Shown in pieces: positions 11,003 to 22,135 of a stretch of DNA of 64,000 bases (positions within the stretch are counted from its first letter, which is position 1; each line of letters opens with the position of its first letter). Made by a program: the position numbers and the translations under genes. The DNA is from Rhizaria sp. SCN 62-66 (taxonomy: Eukaryota > Rhizaria, unplaced): contig MEDY01000135.1 of the NCBI GenBank assembly GCA_001724265.1, forward strand, positions 1-64,000, written 5' to 3'. Below the pieces are notes generated by a model, which saw only the letters and a list, made by a program, of their open reading frames with translations, ran no database searches and had not been told where the DNA came from.

Positions 11003-12607
11003 ATGTCCTCCTCCACAGGAAACGTCTATCTGGTACGCTCCTTCGCCCATACTTTCTCCGATTCAACGCAAACTCCGCTCTCTGAACATTCTCTCCTTAC
11101 TCTATCAAATTAATCTTTTTATGCACTCCTCAACTCATTCTTTGCTGCGCAGGGCAACAAGTTCTACTTCGACACGGTGCGCGCACCCGCGTCGACGGGC
11201 CACGAGCGCTACCTGCCCACGCCCGTGCTGGGCGACCCGCGCCGCTTGGAGTACCCCTGGCGCGAAGACTACCAGGGCGAGCGCTTCCGCATGCAGCACC
11301 CCGAGCTGGCGAAGCCGTTCGTGGAGACTGCTGCCCCGACGCAGTGGGTGCACTCGCTCGACGGGACGCCGCTGCGCCTGGGCTTCTGCTCCGGGCTCAT
11401 CACCGAGGTCGGCCACAGCGTCATGTCGGGCTCCTTCCCCGACTACTCGCGCCCGCCGCCACGCGCCAAGGACAACTACGCGTACCAGGCGCTGCCGGCT
11501 GAGCCCCACCGCGAGGCCGACCCAGCCGGCTGCCCTACCTTCGGCTTCTTCCGCCGCCAGGCCAACAGCACCTACAACAACAGCAATAACAGCAGCAACG
11601 GTCACGGCCATGGCCATGCGGCCGCCACGGACGACAACGTCCCGCAGCAGTCCTCGCGCCGTCCCAGCGGCGCCGGTATCGCGCGCGCCACGACCCAGCG
11701 CGCCAGCTCCGTCTCTCGCCCCGTCAACAACAACGGCAACCACACCCATTGCAGCAACTTTGCTAGCGGCATGAACACGGTCCGCAGCGGCGCGCTGGGC
11801 CGCACCGCAACGGCGCGCCTCCCCGCGGCGGCCCACGGCCACTACCACGGCACCGCGGCGCTGGGCGGCGCGGGCGCGCACAGCCACTGCGCCGTGCCTC
11901 CCGCCGCTGCGGCCGCCGCTGCTGATGCCAACGACGGTTCGATCGCGGTCAGCATGCCGGGCTCCAAGCTCCCCGGCGCGACCGCGACGGCCGGCCTGCT
12001 GGCCCCGTTGTCGCGCACTGCCACTGGCCGCGCCTCCGCCGCCGCGGGCGCCCCCTCGGCGTCGTCCTCGGCGGCCTTCGCGGCGGCGGTGATCGCGCAG
12101 CACCGCGCGGGGTCGGGCGCCGACGACACGTACTATCGCCCGCAGTCGATTGAGCAGGCCAAAGCGACTGCGCCCGCGCTGGCCCGGCGCGCGCACCCCT
12201 CGGCGCGCGCCTTCCTGGCCCCGCGCGGCGTCGCCATGCGCGACCTCAACAGAGCCTCTGGCTCCAACCCCCTCGCTGCCCGTGAGTACAACGCCAGCAT
12301 CAACGCCAACGCCAGCGCTATGCACAGCAGCGGCGCGCTCGACCAAAGCGGCGGCGCGGGCGGCGCGACGGCCGGCCTGAACACCGGCGCGGGCGGCTTT
12401 GCGGCACCCGCGCGCACGGCTCTGCGCGCCGACGCGGCCCTGGGCGGCGCGCCCCTCGCAGGGACCGTGGGCAGCGCGCGCGGACTGCAGGTGGGGCAGG
12501 CCGCCGAGGGCTCGCTCTCCGGCTGCAAGCGCACGCGCCTCGAGGCCGCTACCACGGCCTATGGCGCCAGCTTCAACGCGCCCGCGCCCGGGCTGCACTA
12601 CCACTGA
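11003..12607 (+). CDS. Unknown two-exon protein with Ala/Ser/Asn-rich C-terminal half
   Basis: Exon 1 is very short (11003-11032, MSSSTGNVYL) and is followed in phase 0 by exon 2 (11153-12607); 494 residues, TGA stop. The first ~130 residues are non-repetitive and probably folded, rich in aromatics and prolines (PTPVLGDPRRLEYPWRED, WVHSLDGTPLRLGFCSGL). The rest is low-complexity Ala/Gly/Asn/His with occasional charged patches. I do not recognise the family. No signal peptide or membrane segment. It is convergent with GPI 503 nt downstream. Confidence 0.7.
11033..11152 (+). other. Intron (120 nt) after a 30-nt first coding exon
   Basis: Donor GTACG, acceptor GCGCAG, AT-rich, phase 0. Confidence 0.85.
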
Positions 12608-12681
12608 GCGCGGAGCGAAAGATTTACAGCACAAGTGAGAGCGAGAGCTTGACTCGATATTAGAGTTGCACTACCACTGAG
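12594..12681 (+). repeat. 15-bp direct repeat spanning the stop codon and its 3' UTR
   Basis: tgcactaccactgag occurs at 12594-12608, including the TGA stop, and again at 12667-12681, 73 bp downstream. It looks like a small local duplication of the coding end. Confidence 0.8.
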
Positions 12682-13110
12682 TGAGACTGAGAGCTTGGCT
12701 TGTGATTTGGGAGCTTCCTGGAGAAGTGTGCTGTTTTGCAACAGATTGATGCTAGTGTGTTAAACGTATCATGGCCATGATAATTGCATAGCATGCTAAC
12801 TACAACATGGCAACACTTCCCAACACTGCATTAATGCTCACATGCGCACTAAGACAACAAAGAATACAAAAGAAGTTTCCAAGTCGTAAACTTAAGCCTA
12901 TCACCAGTCACACCTAAGTATCAACTTGCATGAATACGGGTATCATGAACTCATTGTTTATTTTTAATCAAAAACGCACAAAAACAATCATTACGCCTTG
13001 TTATTGATAACAAGGCCTCTGCTATGCTATCGCAACATTACTTAACCCCATTCTCCCGCACTCATGCAGTCGCCGCCCAGGCAGTCGTCGCTGCGACATC
13101 GATCCATCTC
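12608..13110. other. Intergenic gap between convergent genes
   Basis: 503 nt of AT-rich 3' flanking DNA. Apart from the 15-bp duplication at its left edge I see no feature. Confidence 0.6.
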
Positions 13111-15141
13111 TCACTGCTTGGCGTCGGTGTCGGTGACGGCGTTGCTGCTGCGCGTCCAGAGAGCGTACCGCTGCAGCAGCGCGCGCGTGGCCGGGTTGAA
13201 GCCCGCGAGCCGCTGCTGCTCACGCTCGCTCTCGGCCTCGGCCGCCGCGGCCGCAGCGGCGGCGTCACCGGCCGCAGCGGCGCCGGCCGCGGCCGCAGTG
13301 TAACTCCGGTCGGCCGTGATGGCGGTGCGGACCTTGTCGGCGAGCTTCTTGCCCAGTTCGACGCCGAACTGGTCGAAGCTGTTAATGCCCCACACGAAGC
13401 CCTGGACGGCCGTGCGGTGCTCGTACAGCGCGAGCAGCGCGCCCACCTCGCGCGCCGCCAGCCGCGGCAACAGCAGCACCGTCGACGGCCGGTTGCCGGG
13501 CATGACCTTATGCGGCGCGAGCGAGGCCGCGCAGCCCGCCGCGAGGACCTCGGGCAGACTCATGCCCTCGGCCAGCGCGTCGGGCTGTGCGAAGAAGTTG
13601 CTCATGAGCTCGTCGTGGTTGCTGTGCGCCGCGCCGGGCAGCGCGCGGTCGTGCTGCGAGACGGCCGTGCCGATAAAGTCCACCGGCACCACGCGGCCCT
13701 GCGGTGCGAACAAAAACAATGACAATTGGAGACGTAGAGGTAAGAGAATAGAATCGTAGGGTCTCATAAAACAGAATTAAAACAGCAATAAAATATCCGT
13801 GATTCGATTTTAAGGCGCGATAGATCTTTATATCTTGAGATAGCGTACCTGGTGGAAGAGCTGGAAGAACGAGTGCTGCGCATTGGTGCCGGGCTGACCG
13901 AAGTCGATCTCGCCCGCCGTGCGCTGCAGCGGCTTGCCATCCACGCCGACGGCCTTGCCGTTGGACTCCATGTCAACCTGCTGGATGTGGGCCGCGAACT
14001 CGCTGAGCGCGTCGGTGTAGCACGCAATGGCGCGCGCGGGCAGCCCCAGGACGGAGCTGTTCCACACGCCGACGAGCCCCAGTAGCGCGGGCAGGTTGCG
14101 CTCCAGCGGCGCGGTGAGGAAATGCCCGTCCATGGCGCGGGCCCCCGCGAGGACGGCGCGGACCTGCGCCCAGCCCAGATGCAGCGCGAGCGGGAGCGCG
14201 CCCACGGCGGAGCAGACCGAGTAGCGGCCGCCGACCCAGTCCCAGAACGGGAACACGTTCTCGGCGTCCACGCCGAACGCGACGGCCTTGTCGACCGCGG
14301 TCGAGCACGCGACGATGTGCTGGCGGGCCACGGACGCGCACGCCTGCGCCTCGCTGCCGGCCGCGCCCGTGGCGGTGAGCGCGGGTAGCAGCGCGGCCTC
14401 GAGCCAGCCCTTGACGGTGCGTGCGTTGAGCATCGTCTCGGCAGTCGTGAAGGTCTTGCTGAGCACGATCACCAGCGTCGTCTCGGGGTCCAGTCCCGCG
14501 GTCGCGCGGGCCACGTCCACCGGGTCCACGTTCGCCAGGAAGCGCAGCGTGCGGCCCGCGCAGCCCGCGGCGCCGCCGCTCACGGCGTCGTACTGCAGCG
14601 CCTCGGCGATGAACTTGGCGCCCAGGAAGGAGCCGCCGATGCCAACGGCGAGCACGCTCGTGAGCGCCTTGCCCGTCGCGCCGCGCCACTCGCCGGCGCG
14701 CACGCGCTCCGAAAAGGCCTCGACGCGGCGCAGCACGGCCAGCACGTCGGGCACAACGTCCTTGCCGTCGACGACGTACCGGTCGCGGGCCTCGGCGCGC
14801 AACGCGATGTGCATCACGGCGCGGTTCTCGGTAGTGTTGACGCGCTCGCCCGCGGCCAGCGCGGCGATGCGCTCGGGGACCTTGGCCGCGCGCGCCAGCG
14901 CCGTGAGCAGCTCAAGCGTGCGCGGGGTAATGCGCTGGCGCGAGAGGTCGAGCAGGAAGCCGTGCTCCTCTAAGGTCAGCGCGGCGCAGCGCTCCTGGTC
15001 CTGCAGCAGCTGCTTGAGGTGGGTCGGCGCGATGTCCGCCGCGGCGTGCGCGTCAAGCGCGGCCCACGCGGCCTGCACCTCAGACGGGGTCGCGTTCGGG
15101 GGCACGGAAAACTCGGGCGCCGGGGGAGGAGTGGAGGCCAT
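13111..15141 (-). CDS. GPI: Glucose-6-phosphate isomerase
   Basis: Exons 15141-13849 and 13698-13111 join in phase 0; 626 residues, TGA stop. It interconverts glucose-6-phosphate and fructose-6-phosphate in glycolysis and gluconeogenesis. The family signatures are intact: GIGGSFLG in the sugar-phosphate site, SKTFTTAETM, GGRYSVCSAVG, GTNAQHSFFQLFHQG (the intron falls inside this motif, between Q and G) and WGINSFDQFGVELGK with the C-terminal catalytic Lys region. At 626 residues it is longer than the usual ~550. Part of the excess is an Ala-rich insertion near residue 570 ([14 protein letters not shown]). No organellar presequence is evident, so a cytosolic location is expected. It is the clearest check of the standard splicing model and of TGA as a stop here. 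Confidence 0.98.
13699..13848 (-). other. Intron (150 nt) of GPI
   Basis: Donor GTACG, acceptor CGCAG. Splicing restores the FHQG motif of phosphoglucose isomerases, which proves both boundaries. Confidence 0.97.
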
Positions 15142-16094
15142 GCGAGACGAAGGCTGGGGCGAGATGGGAGAAGAAGCGGGGGACGACGGGAGCGTGAGGT
15201 GAAACTAGGGTGAAAGAAAGTCTTGATATGGCAAGGATGAAGAGCAGATCTTGCTGCAGAAAATTGACAAATATATATTTACTCTTTGTTAGATAAGAAA
15301 ATAGGTAGCTTGAAATCCTGGCATGACGGAGCGTCGAGTTATCAAAGCGGGAAAATTAGGTCTGCGCCCGGACCCAAATCCCTGGGCCTCGCGCATCTTC
15401 TAAAGTCTGCAAGCACCATCAAAAGCTAGCTGCACAGCTGGCTTATTCTTGAGATATTAGTTGAAACCCTGTGCTTGCATGGAATCAGGATTTAATGATT
15501 ATATAGTGTTGGTGAATGGCTGTGTAACTCTGTCTTGCAAAGATATCTCAGTGTAAGAGTTGTGAGGCGCAAGTGCGTTACTCGAAGGTCACGTGCTATC
15601 TACGGCTACAGTAAACGCTTGGTGCTTAACTTTGTTTGTAGTTCATGGATATAACTTATAAATAGTTTACAAGTACATTATACTTGCGTATTGAATCCTG
15701 ATCACCTGGTTCACATGTGCATATCCTCATGTTTTGTAGTGATGTCGTCAAGTGACAAGCGACACAAATTATGGGTTCTCATGACTACGTGCTAAGAACA
15801 CTTGTCGCCTAAAAAATAACAGCAACCTCATATAATTTTAAGTTGCTGTTAAAGATTTCAAGTTAGTCCGTTTGTATCTCTGCTTGTTATTTGATAGATC
15901 AGCTCTGACACAAATCTCACAAATTACTCGTGGTGGATCAAGCGCGGCGCCCTGCCAAGGGATATGCTTCGCAGAAGAGAACAGGATCTCGCCATAAATA
16001 TCGCCAATCTGATAAGACTTGTGTTATCCGAACATAAAAGCTATCTTTCTATAAGGCTTTGAAATTTAACACGTTAGAGTTGCGCTTGTCCTGC
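15142..16094. other. Large intergenic gap between divergent genes
   Basis: 953 nt, AT-rich, between the starts of GPI (-) and the zinc-ribbon gene (+). I saw no tRNA-like T-loop (GGTTCGANTCC), no open frame with coding composition and no repeat. Presumably it holds the promoters of both genes. Confidence 0.5.
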
Positions 16095-18951
16095 ATGTCG
16101 AGTCGTTCAAGCGGGGGCTTCTCGAAGCGCTTTAAGAGAGCTCGTGTCGTCGTGCCCCGCCCGGCCTCGCGCCCCACCAACACATGCGCAATCTCCCGCA
16201 GCGAGGTTGAGCGCGTGGCATCTGTTATTGCTGCCGCAGCCGGCACGCCTGAGCACATCTCCGCGGACTGCGCGCTCGGCAGCCACCTGCTCTCCGCTCT
16301 TTGGGCGCCCCCAGCGAAAGTCAACGTGAGGGACAAGGCTCCGCTCCCCTCTGCAGCCGTGGCCGCCACTACGCCACCAGTCACGCCCCTCGCGAAGTTT
16401 TCGTTGGTTGGCAAAAGCTCGGCGGACCCGGAGCACGTTGAGGCCGCGCGTGCGACGCTGAAGCAGCTGCTGACGACACTCCGCACCCAAGCTCGGCTCA
16501 TCACGAGCAGTACTGCGGCCGCCACCGCCGCGGCTACCGCTTCTGCCGCCGCCGCTACTGCTGCTGCTGCTGCCGCCATCGCGGGGGCTGACGGCGAGGG
16601 CAAGGCTGGCAAGGGCAGTCGCCGCAAGCGCACAGCCCCGTCGAGCTCGAGCTCGAGCTCAAGCGGCGCTGCTGCGGCCGCAACGGCGAGTGCGAGTGCG
16701 GCGGCGGTGGCGCTGTTGCCGGCTGGCGCGGTGGCGACCGTGCTGGCCGTGGCCGCGACCGGCGACGCGGGCGCCCCGCGGCCGCTGATGTGGCTGTGGG
16801 ACACCTTGGCGCTGCGCCTAATGCTGCCGCAGCCAGCCGCGCTGCTCGCAGCCAGCGCGAATGTGAATGACAACAACGGCGCTAACGGCGACAGCAACAC
16901 CCCCGCTGCGGGTAACAACAACGCGGCGCCCCCTGCGAGCGCGGGATCCGCGTCCCCCGTGCGCTGGCGCTGTTTGTTTCTGATTGCTGCCGCCATCGTC
17001 GAGGGCCTCATGCTGGCACAGGTACGAGGCTCACTTTACACTACAACAAAGCCGGTGAATTGTCGATATATTACTTGGTGCATTGTGTATTTTCCTTAAA
17101 ATTACGTTAGCTTTTATGTTTCCAACTCTAATTTATTCTTGTAACACGCTACCTTGTCTTCACATCCCCAGCCCGACAACGCCGACGACACCAACACAAA
17201 TGCTGACGACGAGATTAAACCAGAACCAGAGCCCAACACTCTCCGGTCTGCGGCCCTGACCCTGCCGCCCCTGTCCCGCTCCGCGCTGTCGGCGCTGGTT
17301 CTGTCCGTTGCCGCTGGCGCCCCGTCTGCCGCCGCGGCCGCGGATCCCGGACTGGCCTCGTTCCCCGCCGCCGCCGCCGCGCTGCTGCCGAGCGCAGTAC
17401 TGCGCGCTGCGCGTCTCCTCGAAGCCGTCGCCGCCGCCGCCGCCGCCACTGCGCCCGCCGCGTTTGCGCTCGCGCTCCCGCAACAACTCTCGCAGTCGCT
17501 CTCGCTGCCAGCGGCCGGCGCCGTCAACACCGGCAACGCTGCGGGCTCCGCCGCGGCAGCTGGCTCTCCGGCCGCGGCGAGCTCTGTGGCGACTGCGAGC
17601 GCGACGGAGGTGACGGAGGCGGCGCTGATCGCGCTTGTCGCGGCGGCGAAGCGGGCCGCCGACGATGCCGCGGCCGCGGGCCTCAGCAGCGCTGCGGGCG
17701 TCACGAGCACGGGCCCAGGGCTGGCCGCCGCCGCCGCGACCGCGGTTGCGAGGGCCGCCGCGGACGCTGCGAGTGCGGGGCCGCGCTACACGCTGTCGCT
17801 GTCGACGCCCAAGGCGGCGGGCGGCGCGAATAGCAGCTTTGCTATTGGCAGTAGTCTGGCTGCTGGCGGCGGCTTTGTCCTGAGTAACCTCGCCAGCGCC
17901 AGCGCCAATGCCAGTGCGAGTTCGCACGAGACGTAGCAAAGTGTCGGTGATGCTGAGGACTGGAGCTACGCCGAGTCCAGTGACGGCGCACCAGTGCGCA
18001 ACGCTCTCGGGCCGCTACTGCCTGTACTCGAAGCAGCAGCGACCGGGGCAGTATCGCTGCCAATTGGCGTGAGCTCAAGTACAAACGCGGACGCCGGCCC
18101 TGGCGCTAGCCCTGGCGCGGGCGTTGTTTTAACACCAGTCGCAACCAGTGCTGCCGACATTGCCACTGCTGCTGCCGCAGCTGCAGCTGCTGCCAGCGGA
18201 CGCGCTAATGCCTCCCCTTCTGTCTCAGCGCCAGCGAGCGTGACCAGCGCATCTGTGGTCGTCAGCGGTAGCGGCAGCGCCTGTGCTCTTGCTGTGTCTC
18301 TCGACGACGACGCGTACCGCGCAACCGTCCGCTCCTTGCTCACCGCGCTGACCGCCGCGCCATGGGCCGCGCCGCTCGCGCTCGCGGGCGCCGGCGCCGC
18401 CCCTGTGGGGTACGGCGCGGGGCTGCGGGCGCTGGGTGCGCTGCCGCCGCCGCTGCTGGCGCTGGCGCCGCCCTGGGCGCTCGCGGGCGGCGCGCAGCGG
18501 CGGCGGCTCACGGCGCGGCAGCGCGCGCTGGCTAGGGACGCGGCACGCGCCACGGCCGGCGGCGGCGCGCGCGAGGAGGTGCTTGAGAGCGGCACGGACG
18601 CGCCCGGGAAGCGCTGTCGCAACGCAGCGTGCGGGGCCAAGGGACGCGTCAAGGAGCTGCTCATGGCGACCAGGTACGGAAGATTACTGCATCATGCACT
18701 CTCTTATTATTGCTTTGCTTACATTATATTGAATCTTATGCGTATATTCTAAATTTGATGCGAATACTTGTTTTACAATACTGTGATTCTTTGCTCATCG
18801 AGATATCGAATGTTTCTCATTCTTCTGCTTTGCGCACAGGCGTGGCATCGCCAAGGCCGAGACGTGGGGCGCGCAGGACAGCGAGGGCGACAGCGTGCGC
18901 TTTGCTTGCGCGGCTTGTGGCGAGACTTGGGTCGAGAAGGAAGGCTGGTGA
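16095..18951 (+). CDS. TFIIS-type zinc-ribbon protein, very Ala-rich (in-frame TAG)
   Basis: Exons 16095-17021, 17172-18673 and 18840-18951; 846 residues, TGA stop. The N-terminus is basic (RSSGGFSKRFKRAR). Most of the body is Ala/Ser/Gly low complexity with a few helical islands. The C-terminus, assembled across the last intron, is a zinc ribbon: CRNAAC, then about 40 residues with QDSEGDSVRF, then CAACGETW. It resembles TFIIS/RPA12-type ribbons, whose RSADE..T.F loop reactivates backtracked RNA polymerase, but the catalytic Asp-Glu pair is not clearly kept. A stretch near residue 690 (AYRATVRSLLTAL) could be a remnant of the TFIIS central domain. Codon 564 is TAG (17934-17936), followed in frame by CAA and 246 more codons into the ribbon. 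It is convergent with mtHsp70. Confidence 0.6.
17022..17171 (+). other. Intron 1 (150 nt) of zinc-ribbon gene
   Basis: Donor GTACG, acceptor CCCAG, AT-rich, phase 0. Confidence 0.85.
17934..17936 (+). other. In-frame TAG read as sense (zinc-ribbon gene codon 564)
   Basis: SSHET precedes and QSVGDAEDWSYAES follows in frame. The downstream frame leads through a proper intron to the zinc ribbon, so the sequence after TAG is real coding. Confidence 0.85.
18674..18839 (+). other. Intron 2 (166 nt) of zinc-ribbon gene
   Basis: Donor GTACG, acceptor CACAG, phase 2. Splicing creates an Arg codon and joins the two halves of the zinc ribbon. Confidence 0.9.
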
Positions 18952-19201
18952 GACTTTGTATTACTCTACAATACTCTTCGTGATGCAGCAACAGACAGTC
19001 AAACGTTATATAGTAAAATAGTTAACATAGAAATTAGTCATGTTGAATACACTTCTGTATTTTTATAGTTGTAATTATAATTAATATGACTGAGCTAATG
19101 AACTCTACAGATCATTTGCCATAAATACGGATGACACACGGCCATCCTGACATAACCATCACTTAACACTCACACCTTGACATACATGACTGCACGTCGT
19201 C

Positions 19202-21630
19202 TCACTTGCTCTCGCCCGCAGCTGCAGCAGGAGCGGCGGCCGCAGGGGCGGCGGCGGCCACGACGACGGGCTCGGGCATCTTGAGCGACGCCGCGGGCGG
19301 CACGGTCTCGGGGAACACCGCGTCCTTGATCTTGCTCAGGACGCTCTGGCCGGTGCCGGGCGCCTTCCTGATGTCGTACTTGCCGTACACATCCTCGGCG
19401 ATGAGCACGAGACAGAAGCTCAGCTCCTTGAGCGCGCCGCGCATGGCGAGCGCGTCCTCGCCGGCCAGCACGGCGTCAGTCGCGTCCAGGCACCCGCGCA
19501 CGCGCTCGCACGTGCGCGGCTTGAGCGCGTGGCGGAACTCACGCATCGCGCCCTCGACCTTGCTGTACTTCTCGCGCACGCGGTTGCGCGTCGACACCAG
19601 CTCCATCAGCGCGGCGTCGTCGGACGCGTACAGAGACGTGTCGGCGAGCATCTTGTTCATCTCCTCCGCGCCCAGCCCCGTCGCGGAGGCCACGGCGCTC
19701 TGTTCCTTGCCCGTCGCGTGGTCGCGGGCGGAAATGCTTAGCACGCCCGAGACGTCGATCTCGAACGTGACCTCGATCTCGGGCACACCGCGGGGCGCGG
19801 GTGCGATCTCAGACAGCTCGACGACCGACAGCAAGGCGTTGTCCTTGGACAACGGGCGCTCGCCCTGTATCACGCGCACGCGCACAGTCTCCTGGCCGTC
19901 GGCCACAGTGGTGAAGACGCGCGAGACCTTGACGGGCAGCGTCGAGTGGCGCGGCACCAGCGGGGTCATGACGCCGCCCTCGGTCTCCAGGCCGAGGGTG
20001 ATGGGCGTGATGTCGAGCAGCAGCACGTCCGAGACTGTGCCGCGCAGCACGCCCGCCTGGATCGCGGCGCCCGCGGCGACAACTTCGTCGGCGTTGATCT
20101 CCTTCTCGGGCGCGCGGCCGAAGTGCTCCTCGATGAGCTGGTGCAGGCGCGGCCACTTGGTGGAGCCGCCGGCGAGAACGACGGCATCGAGCTTGTCCTT
20201 GGTGATACCGGCGTCCTTGAGCACGGCGTCGCAGATCGGCAGCGTGCGCTGCAGCAGCGGCATCATCAGGTTGTCGTGCTGCGAGCGGCTCATCTTGAAC
20301 TCAAGATGCTTGGGCCCCTTGGCGTCGGCAGTGATGAAGGGCACGTAGATGGTCGTCTTGAGCGAGTGCGCAAGCTCGACCTTCGTGCGCTCCGCCTGCT
20401 CGCGGATTCGCTGCACGGCCAGCGCGTTGTCGCTCAGGTCGATCTTCTCCTTGGCCTCGAAGTCCTTAAGCAGGAAATCGATCAGCGCGGCGTCCAGGTC
20501 CGCGCCGCCGAGGCGCCCGTCGCCGCCGGTGGCCTTGACCTCGAACACGCCGGACTTAACGGTGAGGACGGAAAAGTCGAAGGTGCCGCCACCAAAGTCG
20601 TACACGGCCACCGTGCCCACGTCGTTCTTCTTCTCCAGGCCGTACGCCAGAGCCGCAGCGGTCGGCTCGTGGATGAAGCGCTTGACGTTGAGGCTATATC
20701 AAGAAGAAAGAAAGCAAGAGGATCGGGAACGCAATACATGTGTGAGTGGAATCAACAAAAGTATGTGAAGTAAACAGGAAAATGTAGTGCAAATAGAGAC
20801 AGCCCTGAAGTGAGTGATCACAAGAGAATGTTGTGCTCGTGACATACCCAGCCATCTTGGCGGCCTCCTTGGTTGCATTGCGCTGTGCGTCGGAGAAGTG
20901 CGCCGGAATGGTGATAACAGCCTGATCAACCTTGCGACCAAGCGTCTCCTCGGCGGTGAGACGCATCTTGGCAAGAATGTGTCCCGAAATGTGCGAAACG
21001 GGGGTCTTCTTGCCGTTGACCTCAACCCATGCGTCGCCGCCGGCGCCCTCGACGATCTTGTAGCCCACGCGCGACAGCTCGGCCTGCACCACGGGGTCCG
21101 TGAACTTGCGGCCCAGAATGCGCTTCGTAAAGTCGAACGTGTTAGCCAGGTTCTGCACCTGCTGGCGCCGCGCGGGGGTGCCAACGAGCACGGTGCCGTC
21201 CGATGTGAAGGCCACCACGGAGGGCGTCGTGCGCACACCTTCGGAGTTTTCAATGATACGGAGCGCCTTGCCATCCATCATGGCCACACAAGAAGTGTTA
21301 GTGCCGAGATCAATGCCCACGACATCGCCCTGTGACGGCGCGGTCGCCGCGAAGGTGCGGCGCGGAACGGAAACGATGTTGCTGCCAATAAGGCTCGCGC
21401 TCGCGCTAGTTGCGGTAGCTAGGGCGCGGGGGGCGAAAGTGACAGTGCGGGAAAGCGCCGCACGCTGTAAAAGTATAAACATACGTAAGGTATGACATAT
21501 ATGAGTGGGGTTCGTCTCAGACTCAGTGATAGAGAGCTAGAAGGTACACAATGTGATGAGAGAAATGGGAGGGCCAAGTGTGGTGTGGACGGACCTTAGT
21601 AAGTCCACGCAGGACAGAGGACCTAAGCAT
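19202..21630 (-). CDS. Mitochondrial Hsp70 chaperone (mortalin/SSC1/DnaK type)
   Basis: Core exons 21464-20848 and 20693-19202; TGA stop. The spliced core carries all Hsp70 signatures: NBD phosphate loop [21 protein letters not shown] (created by splicing), [43 protein letters not shown], then a substrate-binding domain with [15 protein letters not shown] and a helical lid. The DnaK-like order and a basic, Ser/Ala/Arg-rich N-terminus indicate the mitochondrial import motor and matrix chaperone. Two starts are possible. One is ATG at 21482 ([10 protein letters not shown], 708 aa). The other, which I slightly favour, is an upstream exon 21630-21595 ([12 protein letters not shown]) spliced at 21594/21465 to give 714 aa with a textbook presequence; its donor, GTCCG, is atypical for this window. 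The loop reads GTNTS where GTTNS is usual. Confidence 0.96.
20694..20847 (-). other. Intron (154 nt) inside the mtHsp70 nucleotide-binding domain
   Basis: Donor GTATG, acceptor ATATAG, phase 2. Splicing gives [21 protein letters not shown], matching the family. Confidence 0.95.
21465..21594 (-). other. Possible first intron (130 nt) of mtHsp70 with GTCCG donor
   Basis: Acceptor TTTTACAG lies at the exact switch from AT-rich to GC-rich sequence. The upstream ATG exon encodes a presequence-like peptide in phase 0. The donor differs from GTAYG at +3. Confidence 0.5.
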
Positions 21631-22135
21631 TGCGCTAAATCAAGAGCGTCTATCAAATATAGAGCGTATGAAGCTTGTCAGACGGGAAGGCTGCACACTG
21701 ATAGAGTCAGTATGAAGGTGAATGTTACGCTCCGCGATGAAAGAGACGGGCGAACGGTCTGTGAGTCCGTGGTGAAATCCGGGAGCGTGCAGCGTGAGCA
21801 ATACAACTTGCGTTGACATTTTAAAAACAGAATATACATACAATAGTCTCTTAATGCTATTCAAATCCTCAAAATTAAACTTAACGTCGACGGTGTTGCA
21901 CACGACCTCGATTTTCCAGGCTCACTCTTGGTAGCCGCTCAGCTGCCGCCGTTGACTAGCCTCACCGGTCAAAAGTGGCTGTCACGCGAGCATTTCGAAC
22001 TTAATGCATAGCAAAAGAAAGATAGAGTGACAATGTTTCTCTGCAAATTAGTTCTTAAATATGTATTTACTCAAGAATTTGAAATTTAATCTTCCTAAAA
22101 TCTCTTTATACACAGAAATCTATATAACGTAATCC
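21631..22135. other. Intergenic gap between two minus-strand genes
   Basis: 505 nt, AT-rich, covering the mtHsp70 upstream region and the PIF1 3' flank. Nothing else recognised. Confidence 0.5.

Noticed and set aside
15142-16094. tRNA or other structured RNA in the larger gaps (also 41758-42695 and 53215-54538)
   Set aside because: No T-loop consensus with matching stems, no box A/B pair and no snRNA-like core was found by eye; a covariance-model search was not possible.
19206-20348. 380-codon plus-strand frame opposite mtHsp70
   Set aside because: It is the shadow of a strongly conserved Hsp70 coding strand.
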